The notes under the pieces were generated by a model. That model had not been told where the DNA came from, did not search any database, and saw only the letters and a program-made list of their open reading frames with translations. The translations under genes were made by a program, and so were the position numbers. From the IMG/VR virus record IMGVR_UViG_3300037488_003551, positions 62,001 to 126,000 of that record: 64,000 nt of DNA, one strand, 5' to 3'. This document shows, piece after piece, positions 29,276 through 37,997 of the stretch. Every line of letters starts with the position of its first letter. Position 1 is the first letter of the stretch. This DNA is from a virus.

Positions 29276-30325
29276 GTGTCCAAACCCTATCGTGAACGCG
29301 CAGAGCTTTTTGCCCAAAACCCTCAAGGGCGTATTTACGGCGGCTTTTATCCGGGGCAAGGCTTTGGGACGTTTGGTGGAGGGGTAGACTCTGGAGAAGA
29401 CCCACAGGAAGCCGCAGCACGTGAGTTTCAAGAGGAGTCGGGTTATCCCGTATCCAACGTGCGCCCAGCCCCTGTCGACCCCTACGTCGAGGATTGGAAG
29501 CCTCTATCGAAGAAGCCTGAGTACGCTAACGACCCCAAGTTCCAAGAACGTTTTAAGAAGTTCAAGGGTTCACGTACTCATTATTATTTAGGGGATATTG
29601 CTGGAAAGCGTAAATCTAAAGGTTCAAACGACTCGGCCTATCCTTTTGAGTCTGTCCGATTTCGCGCAGCACCAACTGTTATCTCCAAGCATGAGAAAGA
29701 TTTGCAGTCGGTTACTGACCCTATAGATGTCGCACGATTACAGCAGCGTTTGGCTGTGTTGCGAAGTCTTCAAGGGACTACAAAAGAAGCGGAGGTTTTA
29801 CCCGTGAGCGTTTTTTCAGCGGCAGGATATCAGGCTGCTTTTGAGAAGTTGGCGCTTCCTCGCTGGGAGCAGATGGCTAGGAAGTTCCCGGAGATATTGG
29901 AGGGCAAGGATCTCCTAAAGTATCGACTGCGCAGTTACTTACAGGCAAAGGATAAATGGAATACGTTATATCCTCGTACTCCGACTAGAGACGCACGTGC
30001 TATGTATGACAGGGATTTCTTTCCTAAAGACATACGTGACTTTAATAGGGGACTTAACTCTGACGACCTATTTAATCTGCGTGGGCGAAGCCAAATAGCT
30101 CCATTAAAGTATCCCTATCCTGAATTAAAAAATACACCTTTTCAGGAACGGGCATTAGAGGCGTATAAGAAGCTCCCACTCGAGGCGGGTGGTCTTACGC
30201 GGAAAGAGCGTGTACGGGAACTCTGGAAGCGGGATAAGCCTATTAGTTCTATAAGGGATAAAGCATTATACCAACCAGAAAGTGATTTTGTTCGCGCTAC
30301 TCGACCTATAATGTCCACGTTATAG
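29276..30325 (+). CDS. Nudix-domain protein with C-terminal extension
   Basis: 349 residues from a GTG start. Residues 35-57 match the Nudix box GX5EX7REUXEEXGU exactly (G35, E41, R49, E50, E53, E54, G56), so the first ~150 residues should be a Nudix hydrolase that cleaves nucleoside diphosphate-linked compounds. The rest (residues ~165-349) is unrelated, with SAAGYQAAFEKLALPRW, Arg/Lys-rich helices and many Tyr/Pro. A Nudix domain inside a block of virion-like genes and fused to ~200 extra residues is unusual. No promoter is certain; a TTGATT...TATACT pair with 19-base spacing lies upstream. Confidence 0.88.
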   Translation: MSKPYRERAELFAQNPQGRIYGGFYPGQGFGTFGGGVDSGEDPQEAAAREFQEESGYPVSNVRPAPVDPYVEDWKPLSKKPEYANDPKFQERFKKFKGSRTHYYLGDIAGKRKSKGSNDSAYPFESVRFRAAPTVISKHEKDLQSVTDPIDVARLQQRLAVLRSLQGTTKEAEVLPVSVFSAAGYQAAFEKLALPRWEQMARKFPEILEGKDLLKYRLRSYLQAKDKWNTLYPRTPTRDARAMYDRDFFPKDIRDFNRGLNSDDLFNLRGRSQIAPLKYPYPELKNTPFQERALEAYKKLPLEAGGLTRKERVRELWKRDKPISSIRDKALYQPESDFVRATRPIMSTL

Positions 30326-30358
30326 GGCAATGTAAAATTAGTGCGGAGGTACGTAGAT

Positions 30359-31279
30359 ATGCCCTTCAAATCCAAATCTCAGCAGAGATTCATGTTCGCC
30401 TCCGAGGCTGAGGGCGAGCTTCCCAAAGGTACGGCTAAGCGCTGGGCGAATGAAACAGAGAAAAAGAAGGGCGGCATCGAAGCGCTGCCGGAGAAGGTGA
30501 AGCCTTCTAAGAAGACGGCAAGCGCTATTGCTGGGGTTATTTTGGAAAAGCGTGGGGATGCTGCTGGCCGTGATTACGCGGAAGAACCAGAAGAGCTTCT
30601 ACTTCAACGGCGTGCTGCAGCAAAGAATTTAATGTTATACTATTTAAATAATTCGAATTCTTTTCAGCAAAAAAAGGATGGAGTAACAGACATATATTCG
30701 CAGCAGCTACCAGAAGAGCTACATACACAGGTTCGAGAGGCTTTTAAGGGGTATAGACCCTTTCCACGTAAGGAGGCTAGTGTTCAAATGGCTAATCGTA
30801 TCGGAGCTTTGTCCAGTTTTGTGAAGAATGCAGCGAATCCTTTTTATGATGACGGCAGGCAATCGGAGCGTCTCGACCCCAAAACAGTAGGTCTTTTGAG
30901 CGCGTTACCGATTGATGTCCTAGGTCCCATAGCGTCAGGATTGGGCGCACCTAAGGGCAGAGGTGCAGCGGCCGTTGGTGGAAATATTGTCGGTCAACTA
31001 GGAGGCGCTGCATTAGGAGCAGGAGCAGGCGTAGGGTTGGGTTCTCTAGGTGCTCTCCTAGGAATTAAAGACCCAGAACTTCTCCAGGGTATATTAGGTG
31101 GCGCTGGTCTTCTTGCAGGAAAAGGTATCGGAGGTGGCTATGGTTATCATTTAGCCACTAAAGATGCGGTTAGAAAAGAGGCCGCTTGCGCTTCGAGCCC
31201 ATCCTCTTCTAAGCCCAAAAAAATGAAGAAATCTCCAAAAGAGATTGCGAATAAAGTTTGGACATCCAAAAAAAAATGA
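30359..31279 (+). CDS. Putative virion protein with MPFKSKSQQRFMFA start
   Basis: 306 residues. CGGAGGT lies eight bases before the ATG at 30359, which begins MPFKSKSQQRFMFASEAEG. This N-terminal motif is common in small phage proteins near head genes. Two copies of an x-K-x-A motif (KKTASAIAGVI, FVKNAANPFY) follow. Residues ~190-265 are Gly/Ala-rich and hydrophobic (GGAALGAGAGVGLGSLGALL), like a membrane-inserting hairpin. The C-terminus is basic (KKMKKSPKEIANKVW). ATGA overlap with the next gene. Probably a virion or ejection protein. Confidence 0.85.
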   Translation: MPFKSKSQQRFMFASEAEGELPKGTAKRWANETEKKKGGIEALPEKVKPSKKTASAIAGVILEKRGDAAGRDYAEEPEELLLQRRAAAKNLMLYYLNNSNSFQQKKDGVTDIYSQQLPEELHTQVREAFKGYRPFPRKEASVQMANRIGALSSFVKNAANPFYDDGRQSERLDPKTVGLLSALPIDVLGPIASGLGAPKGRGAAAVGGNIVGQLGGAALGAGAGVGLGSLGALLGIKDPELLQGILGGAGLLAGKGIGGGYGYHLATKDAVRKEAACASSPSSSKPKKMKKSPKEIANKVWTSKKK

Positions 31280-32223
31280 AAAATTCAATTGAAAAAATTG
31301 CTGCGCGTGTATTGGAAAAACAAGAGATAACTAAAGCTCTCCCAAGCGCGACTAAATACGATGAGTCTCGTACGAAATTACCCCTTGGCACGATGGCGGG
31401 TACAGTAGGTGCTGGTTTCTTAGGTAATTTGGCGGTTGCACGCCATATAATGCCCGACTGGCTTCCTCCTGGGGAGGATATGCTACCAGATATGGAATTT
31501 GATATGCCGGATGGTTCTAAATGGTCACCCCCAAAAAAGACATATCCGACAGAGATAGACCAAAAACATTTATATGATTCTTTAGATGAGTCTATGTGGT
31601 CTAAGCATGTAGGTGGCAAGCCCGTGCTACATCATAGAGATCCTCTATTCCAAGGAACGAGGGGTCCTTATTCCATGAATCTTAATGATTTACCTGAAGT
31701 GGTGCGTGACTCGATGCGTGATACTGCGAAATTTGATGTGGATAAACCTTATGTGTATGTTCCACGTACATCATCACCGGAGATATTAGCGCATGAACTC
31801 GGTCACAGTTTGGAGTCTAGGCCGTTGCACTATGCGCGTATGCTAGGCGGAATTACGATGTCAAAGCCCTGGGCTATTCCTGCAAATATTGCTTCTGTTC
31901 TTGCATATAGAGCGGACAAAAAACATCCAGGATTAAGTGATGCTACCGTATATGGGTTAGGCGGAGCAGGGGCTTTAGGATTGGGTGCAACCTTAGGCAA
32001 TGAATTTGGTGCTAGTCTTAAAGGGTATAAATTGATGAAGCAGGTAGGTTTGAAACCGCGAGTTGGAAAAGCTTTTATTCCTAATTTGTCATATCTCACA
32101 ATGGGAGCTTTAATGAACGGCATCCCGATGACATTAGCAGCTAAGAGATTCATAGACAATAGAAAGCGTGATTCTTTAGAGCGTGCAGCACAGGCTCCTA
32201 CTCCGGGACTATTGCGTAAGTAA
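31276..32223 (+). CDS. Putative virion-associated metallopeptidase (HELGH)
   Basis: 315 residues from the ATG in the ATGA overlap. N-terminus MKNSIEKIAARVLEKQ, a Gly-rich hydrophobic segment at ~38-58, then a central domain in which SSPEILAHELGHSLESR (HELGH at 173-177) is a clear HExxH zinc site of gluzincin/metzincin type. The C-terminal third is Gly/Ala-rich and hydrophobic (LGGAGALGLGATLGNEFGA). A zinc protease between membrane-like segments could act during particle maturation or entry; this is inferred from motif and position. Confidence 0.82.
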   Translation: MKNSIEKIAARVLEKQEITKALPSATKYDESRTKLPLGTMAGTVGAGFLGNLAVARHIMPDWLPPGEDMLPDMEFDMPDGSKWSPPKKTYPTEIDQKHLYDSLDESMWSKHVGGKPVLHHRDPLFQGTRGPYSMNLNDLPEVVRDSMRDTAKFDVDKPYVYVPRTSSPEILAHELGHSLESRPLHYARMLGGITMSKPWAIPANIASVLAYRADKKHPGLSDATVYGLGGAGALGLGATLGNEFGASLKGYKLMKQVGLKPRVGKAFIPNLSYLTMGALMNGIPMTLAAKRFIDNRKRDSLERAAQAPTPGLLRK

Positions 32224-32243
32224 AAAAGAAAGGAGGCTTTATA

Positions 32244-33734
32244 GTGGACAATTCTATGCTCGACAAAGCCCTCGGCTTCATTTCGTCTGTGCAAGATGCG
32301 CGTAAAGAGGGCCGAGATGAGCTCATGCGAACTATTCTCCCTGAGGTGTTGCAGCCTGAGGAATTAAAACAGGCTGCTGCCCCTATGAAGGAGGAAGCCT
32401 CCAAGACGCTCCATGCGCCTAAGTACGACAGGCGTATGAAGTTCAACACTGCCCTCGAGCGAAGTCAGAACAAGGCGACAAGCGAGGAGCCAGTACGGGC
32501 TGAAGAAGACCCGGCGTGGTTGAAGGAGGCAGCGGAGAAGGTTGCTATTTCGGAAGGACTTGCTATCAGAGCTCTTACACGTGCGACGGAGGGTGCTACT
32601 GATGCGGCATCTGCTTTTAAAGCAATAAATAAATACCCGCGTATTAATTTACGAGCCCAAGGTGTAACGGACCCTACGATAAGGCGAGAAGCCTTACCAT
32701 ATTTTAAGGAGTATACTGAAGCCGCTTCGCAGGTTGCTAATCCAGCAGCACTTACACCAGAAATGTCTGAAAGTCTTTTTTCTCGTCTATTTTCGTCTCA
32801 AAATAGATTGGGAGAAATTCTTGGCAAGCAAGCTGGTGATCCAGATTTTGATGGCATCACGGGAAGAGAAGGCGTGGTCACAGTTGAGGATGAGCTCGAG
32901 CGCACGCCTCCGCTGCCTATCGAAGAGCCAATGGAATATGACGTGGCGAATAAGCCTGTAATGCAGAAGTTGGCTCTTGCTGACCCCCCCCCAGTAAATA
33001 AAGGAATTTTCGAAGTAGCTGAACCTACAGCATCAGAAAAAGCTCTACCTATCGTAGGTGGCCTAAGCGCGGGTATCCTCCCCCTGACTGGAGCTTTTTT
33101 TAATCCAAATCCTTCGCTGAAATCTTTAGGAGTCGCAGGATTGGCTAGCGCTGGATTCGGGTTGGGAACTTACGGCCTCTTGCGGCATAGACAGAATAAG
33201 CATCGAGAACAAGCTCAGAAATTCGTTGATCGCCTTAATGCTGTGGCACGTTCTCCCATGGAAGATTTTGCGAGAGCTGAAATTGAGAATGTAAATAAGA
33301 CCGCCGCTTATCCCGAGGATGAGTCTTTCACTCAGCGTCATCCCTGGGTTCTTCCTGCGGGCGTAGGCCTTCTTGGGGCGGCAGCGGGGGCAATTCCAGG
33401 AGGACTTTTAGGCGGAAGGCACGCAGTAAAATCTGTTACGAAGCGTTATAATAAACGCTTGGCGGACCTAGGTACTGAATTCTCAGATGCTACTAACATC
33501 TACGGAGGAGCGGCTGCAGGTAAAGCAACATCTAAAGCTAAACTAGATGAATTAGAGCGTGCTGCACGCGACGCGGAAAAGGCTTTCGCCAAAGCTACCG
33601 AAAACAAACCCGACCTCGGGTATCACAAAGCTTTAGGCCATGTCGGCGGCGGCACCCTCGGGGGCCTCACGGGCGGTTCCCTTGGCGTGCTCGGGGGCTT
33701 AGCTGCCAACAAGCCCCAGCCCTGGGAACAGTAG
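32244..33734 (+). CDS. Putative virion protein with glycine-rich membrane segments
   Basis: 496 residues from GTG, AAAGGAGG seven bases upstream. The N-terminal ~100 residues are charged and helical. EKVAIS, MQKLALADP and NVNKTAAYP repeat the EKxA-type motif seen in the three preceding proteins. Hydrophobic Gly-rich segments lie at ~268-310, ~365-395 (GVGLLGAAAGAIPGGLLGG) and at the C-terminus (GGGTLGGLTGGSLGVLGG). Such segments fit a protein that enters the host membrane. No family recognised. Confidence 0.85.
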   Translation: MDNSMLDKALGFISSVQDARKEGRDELMRTILPEVLQPEELKQAAAPMKEEASKTLHAPKYDRRMKFNTALERSQNKATSEEPVRAEEDPAWLKEAAEKVAISEGLAIRALTRATEGATDAASAFKAINKYPRINLRAQGVTDPTIRREALPYFKEYTEAASQVANPAALTPEMSESLFSRLFSSQNRLGEILGKQAGDPDFDGITGREGVVTVEDELERTPPLPIEEPMEYDVANKPVMQKLALADPPPVNKGIFEVAEPTASEKALPIVGGLSAGILPLTGAFFNPNPSLKSLGVAGLASAGFGLGTYGLLRHRQNKHREQAQKFVDRLNAVARSPMEDFARAEIENVNKTAAYPEDESFTQRHPWVLPAGVGLLGAAAGAIPGGLLGGRHAVKSVTKRYNKRLADLGTEFSDATNIYGGAAAGKATSKAKLDELERAARDAEKAFAKATENKPDLGYHKALGHVGGGTLGGLTGGSLGVLGGLAANKPQPWEQ

Positions 33735-33761
33735 ACGCTCACCACTCCCTTCTCCTATAAT
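33732..33761 (+). promoter_or_regulatory. Promoter candidate for the tail fibre genes
   Basis: TATAAT at 33756-33761 is a perfect -10 hexamer; TAGACG at 33732-33737 is a weak -35 at 18-base spacing, overlapping the previous stop codon. The fibre gene starts 40 bases downstream behind AAGAGGAGG. Confidence 0.5.
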
Positions 33762-33801
33762 TCTCCAGCACTATTCGTTTTCTAAGAGGAGGCGTCCGCC
33801 G

Positions 33802-34671
33802 ATGTCGAATAAGATTGACCTTTCAGGCGGGTTCAATCGCTTGAAGCCCCATAACATTGCGGAAACCAAGAACGCAATGTTTGCTCATGCGAAGACCTAC
33901 GCGAACCGCACAGCCCGGGAGGCGGATGCCACGCTCACCGCGGACGATATAAATACCGTCGCTATCCAAACTAACGAAAAGTCGATGTGGCTTTTGACAG
34001 CGAATGGTCCTCCTCCAGTGTGGGTAGAGCTCCCCGTGGCCTATGTCGCTCCCACGTTTTCAGCGTTTGCTATCGCAACCCAGACTACGCCACTCGAGGT
34101 CGGGGACACGATTGCTGCCGCCAGGACGTTTACCTGGACAACGACTACACCCACTAGTCTCGAGGCAAATTCGATAGACCTCGCTGACACAACCCTCGGT
34201 CTTTCTATCGCTACGGGTTTAGCAGACGACGGCACGCAAGCCACAGCCTATCCCGCAGCTCCAATTCAAAAGACCTCGGCTCTCTCACACGTTTTTGGGG
34301 TACGGGGTTACACGAGCCGCGGGTCTTCGATTATTCGAAGCTACACTGTGTCTTGGTATTGGAGACGCTTTTCGGGCACGAGTGCTTTGACCAGTCTCAA
34401 TGAAGTGCAGGTTGAGGCGCTTACAACGAGTGCTTTGGCCAGTGGATTTGCCGGCACCTATGTCCTCGGGGCGAACGATTACAAGTACATCTGTTACGCC
34501 GCAGCTCTCGGCACAGCCACATCTTTCGTAGATGCGGGAACAGGTTTTGCTGTTGCGATGAATGCTCCGGACACGGTCTCTCTGACCAATGCTTTTGGAC
34601 AAACGACCAACTATAACGTGCATCGGACGACCAACACAATCGTGTCGGCCATTAACATCGTGGTGGCGTAA
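33802..34671 (+). CDS. Tail fibre/adhesin-like structural protein
   Basis: 289 residues, AGAGGAGG upstream. Starts MSNKIDLSGGFNRLKPH; from residue ~65 on it is Thr/Ala/Ser-rich beta sequence with repeated two-strand units. WVELPVAY and SYTVSWYWRRFSG suggest Ig-like or fibre domains. The gene begins a 17-kb run of fibre-like genes with start/stop overlaps. Exact family unknown. Confidence 0.82.
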   Translation: MSNKIDLSGGFNRLKPHNIAETKNAMFAHAKTYANRTAREADATLTADDINTVAIQTNEKSMWLLTANGPPPVWVELPVAYVAPTFSAFAIATQTTPLEVGDTIAAARTFTWTTTTPTSLEANSIDLADTTLGLSIATGLADDGTQATAYPAAPIQKTSALSHVFGVRGYTSRGSSIIRSYTVSWYWRRFSGTSALTSLNEVQVEALTTSALASGFAGTYVLGANDYKYICYAAALGTATSFVDAGTGFAVAMNAPDTVSLTNAFGQTTNYNVHRTTNTIVSAINIVVA

Positions 34672-37600
34672 TGACAGCAATACCCGGAAGCGTTCGTGTA
34701 ACAGGTTTTCTCGCTCCCTCGGATTCGGCTGATACCTACGCGGTCACGGATGACACGTACCATCGAGGCGGTTTTCGTCCAGTTGCTGATGCGGCTGCGC
34801 GCGATGCGATAACAGAAGGCCGGCGCAAGGTCGGCATGCTCGTTTACTGCATCGCTGAGGACAAGTATTACCAGTGCACGGTTGCGACGACGCCTCCTAC
34901 TTGGGCAGAGGCTGCTTTTGGTGGTGATACCCGAGAGGGCGTTTGCGAGTTGGTCACTGCCAATCGTATGGTTCTCCCAGCGGACAACCGCCTTTTCCTA
35001 GAGTCCGATGCTGCAGGCAGCTCTGTAACGCCTATCGGAATGACGATTGACCAGGCCCCCTTTGTTCTTTTGGATGATGAAGGCTGGCAGGTCACGTTTA
35101 AAGTTGGTATGAACGACGATGGTGACCCCGTCCCTGTTTTTGCGGCCTGCTCTACAAGCGAGATGTCCATCGATGATGCGACGTTCATCCAGACGCTTTA
35201 TAGCGCGCAGCTGGGTGATTATCTAACCGTCCGGTATGCGTATGCTGGAGCTCGTCGTGGACGTTTTCTCGTTGTGGGCGGTAAGGGCACGTGGACGGAT
35301 GACCTAGGCGGCGTCCATGTTTTTGGCAGCTCGGGAGCTATTAACGTTGCTACGACCATGTATGTCGATGGCACGGCCGGCGACGACGGCAACGATGGTC
35401 TCGCGTGGCTTACCGCGAAAAAGACCTTCGGCTTTCTCATTGCTGGCGCGACCGATGCCATTTCGCACGAGATCAATGCCGTACTGACCATCAACTTCCG
35501 CAACGACATCCGAGCTCGAGACGCCAACGGGCATCTTGTCCTAAAAGGGTTCTACGGCACAGGACGAATTGATTTTGTCGGCACGCTCACTGCGGTTGAG
35601 ACTTTCACGGCGACCACTTACGAGAATGACCCCGCAGTACGTAGCTCTCGAGTCTGGATTCAGGACGGCACCAAGTCATGGACTCCAGGGCAATGGCGGC
35701 GGCACTTCGTCGGCTTGGCTCCTGGCTCGGCTTCCTACCCTGTTTATGACAACGATGCGACCACACTCAACCTTGCGCTGCACGCGAGTCTCGTAGGAGC
35801 GCCAGCAGGAACGATCTACAAAGCGCCTGAGTTGCTGGAGGAGTTGGAATCCGACCCTGGCGTCAAGTACGACTTCGGCACATTTCCATCGATATATTTT
35901 GGCATAAGGAATTGCGGAGTGCCTGTGGCCATAAGCAACCTCTGGGTTGATGAGGCGATGTCGTCAAACGACGGGCCTGTCTTCAGAGATTGCTATGAAG
36001 TGAACCTGTACCGGGTGGCGTTCACAACGATGTCCACTTCCTACATAACTTCCATCAATCACTTCGGCTGCTACTACAATCTGTCGAACAACAGCTACGT
36101 TCTTGACGGGTACAGCTATTCGAGCTTTTCGAACTGCGCGCTTCATTCCCTGGATGACACTGGCTGGGGCTACAACTCATACGGTCACTCTTCGGCATAT
36201 TTCTACCACTGCATCTTCAGCCGACAACTGTTCGGCGTGTACCTCTCGCACTTCGGTGCTGTTCTATTTCAAGAGGGAGTCTATTTTGAAGACTGCGATC
36301 TCGGTGTCGGGACAGCAGGTGGAGTTGTCGAGCTTGTGCATCCCGGTGGGGTTACGCCGCAGGTGCGGTTTGATACATGCGACAAGGCAATTCAGGGCAC
36401 CGGCTTATTGTTGCGCCTGGACTCGACAGAGGTTGCTGTTTGGGACGTCGGCACGGAGATCGTGTTCGGCACAGATGACGAGGGCACATTCGCGGAGCTG
36501 TCCGCGAAGACGCTCAAAGGTCGCGCGGGTTTGAATGTCATCTATTCCAATGTGGACTTCGACCTCAACGTTCCCAACGAGTATGACAACACGACTTCGG
36601 AGCTCTACGCTGTTAATTATCAGGATGCCATCGACGAGGTTGCAGCTGCAGGCGGTAAAGGAACCTATCTCGCTACGTTCACAGAGACAAACATAGACCT
36701 TGTCGACGATACTGATTTTACGGCAATAGAACTAAGCAGTTTCTGGACTGAGGGTATGGGTTATACGCTCGAGATTACTCCAACGTCCGCCACAGGAAAT
36801 TTGACGGTCATTCTTTATCAGGATGCAGCACGTCTAGTCCCTGTGTACATGTTGATTTCAGATTTGAGTGACGCAGATACTTGGCGTTCTTCTGAGGCTT
36901 TTGGTTTTGAGCTCGAGACAGCGGGCACCCTTTATGGAACAGCTTTTGTTTCAGGGGCAGAGCCCGGTAAGGTTTTTAGTATCAGCCTTTCGACTGTAGT
37001 CGTGCAGCCTGTTGATCCACCAGAGCCTCTCACGGGTCCTTATGGAGACGGCATCGAGGACGATGGTGGCGGCCTGCCCCGCATCGCGTTCCCGAGCGAT
37101 GGTGGGTTTGCTTTTGTGAGCCATAAGCTCGAGCTCAAGCCCGACATCACAGCGGATGTGTACCCGACCCTGACCGCCGCGGGCGTCGCTATTACGGGCG
37201 CGGTCACGACGACCACAGATGAGGACGTGCCGGCCAAGAAGCGATTCACCGCTGTGGGTATGGACTACCTCGCCGCGAACGGTCCTCCGGTAGCTGGGAC
37301 GTACCTGGCAGGGCATGAGGTCCTCGACCTCTCGGGAGTCAAGTGGCGCTGCATTTCAGACGGTACACCGGGCACGTGGGTATTGGTGGACTTCGTTGCG
37401 GATGATGTCGCTGACTATGAGACGGCGCTACTTACTCCAGGAGATTCTGAGGTCGTTGAAATTCTAACGACTGGTGATGTTGGCTATTTTCAGCATATTC
37501 AAATTTGGGGAGTTGTAGCTACAGCAGCTGAGTACTCGAGCGAGTTCCGTGCGCGCATCTATCAAACCTCGAATATTTTAGGGCGGGAGATGGTTTGGCA

Positions 37601-37997
37601 GGGTGTCGGTACCGTGCGTCAATCTTATTTGACGGTACTTCTTCCCGCTGCTACTGCGTCTGCCACCGTAGATAATGAAGATGTTTTTGATACGGATGAA
37701 GCCTGCGTGGTCTTTGAAGATAATACGCGTTACGAATTAGCACGTATAAACAGCAGAAGTACCGCGACGGTTTCTTTTGATGAGGTTTTAGTGGACCCTT
37801 CATCCTGGGCAATCAACACATTAGTTTGTAGCTCTGCTCAGTTTGACATGGTTCCTTTCAGGAATACAGACGGGACTCCGGCGAATCGCCGTCGAGCATT
37901 TTTGCATATTCGAAATGATAGCGCGGGAAATGAAGTGGTATTTTTTATCCGCGTTATGCCTATGAGTACGGGCATTATTGGGGGAGGTTTGGCATGA
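34671..37997 (+). CDS. Tail fibre/spike with beta-helix module
   Basis: 1,108 residues; the ATG overlaps the previous TAA. Residues ~60-85 (GMLVYCIAEDKYYQCT, WAEAAFGG) are a fibre-type collar module. From residue ~230, YVDGTAGDDGNDGLAW starts a right-handed beta-helix-like module (~400 residues) closely related to the second module of the 44718 protein. The linker EYDNTTSELYAVNYQDAIDE closes it. Later parts are further beta domains ending with FFIRVMPMSTGIIGGG. Likely receptor-binding or polysaccharide-binding; enzymatic residues cannot be assigned. Confidence 0.88.
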   Translation: MTAIPGSVRVTGFLAPSDSADTYAVTDDTYHRGGFRPVADAAARDAITEGRRKVGMLVYCIAEDKYYQCTVATTPPTWAEAAFGGDTREGVCELVTANRMVLPADNRLFLESDAAGSSVTPIGMTIDQAPFVLLDDEGWQVTFKVGMNDDGDPVPVFAACSTSEMSIDDATFIQTLYSAQLGDYLTVRYAYAGARRGRFLVVGGKGTWTDDLGGVHVFGSSGAINVATTMYVDGTAGDDGNDGLAWLTAKKTFGFLIAGATDAISHEINAVLTINFRNDIRARDANGHLVLKGFYGTGRIDFVGTLTAVETFTATTYENDPAVRSSRVWIQDGTKSWTPGQWRRHFVGLAPGSASYPVYDNDATTLNLALHASLVGAPAGTIYKAPELLEELESDPGVKYDFGTFPSIYFGIRNCGVPVAISNLWVDEAMSSNDGPVFRDCYEVNLYRVAFTTMSTSYITSINHFGCYYNLSNNSYVLDGYSYSSFSNCALHSLDDTGWGYNSYGHSSAYFYHCIFSRQLFGVYLSHFGAVLFQEGVYFEDCDLGVGTAGGVVELVHPGGVTPQVRFDTCDKAIQGTGLLLRLDSTEVAVWDVGTEIVFGTDDEGTFAELSAKTLKGRAGLNVIYSNVDFDLNVPNEYDNTTSELYAVNYQDAIDEVAAAGGKGTYLATFTETNIDLVDDTDFTAIELSSFWTEGMGYTLEITPTSATGNLTVILYQDAARLVPVYMLISDLSDADTWRSSEAFGFELETAGTLYGTAFVSGAEPGKVFSISLSTVVVQPVDPPEPLTGPYGDGIEDDGGGLPRIAFPSDGGFAFVSHKLELKPDITADVYPTLTAAGVAITGAVTTTTDEDVPAKKRFTAVGMDYLAANGPPVAGTYLAGHEVLDLSGVKWRCISDGTPGTWVLVDFVADDVADYETALLTPGDSEVVEILTTGDVGYFQHIQIWGVVATAAEYSSEFRARIYQTSNILGREMVWQGVGTVRQSYLTVLLPAATASATVDNEDVFDTDEACVVFEDNTRYELARINSRSTATVSFDEVLVDPSSWAINTLVCSSAQFDMVPFRNTDGTPANRRRAFLHIRNDSAGNEVVFFIRVMPMSTGIIGGGLA

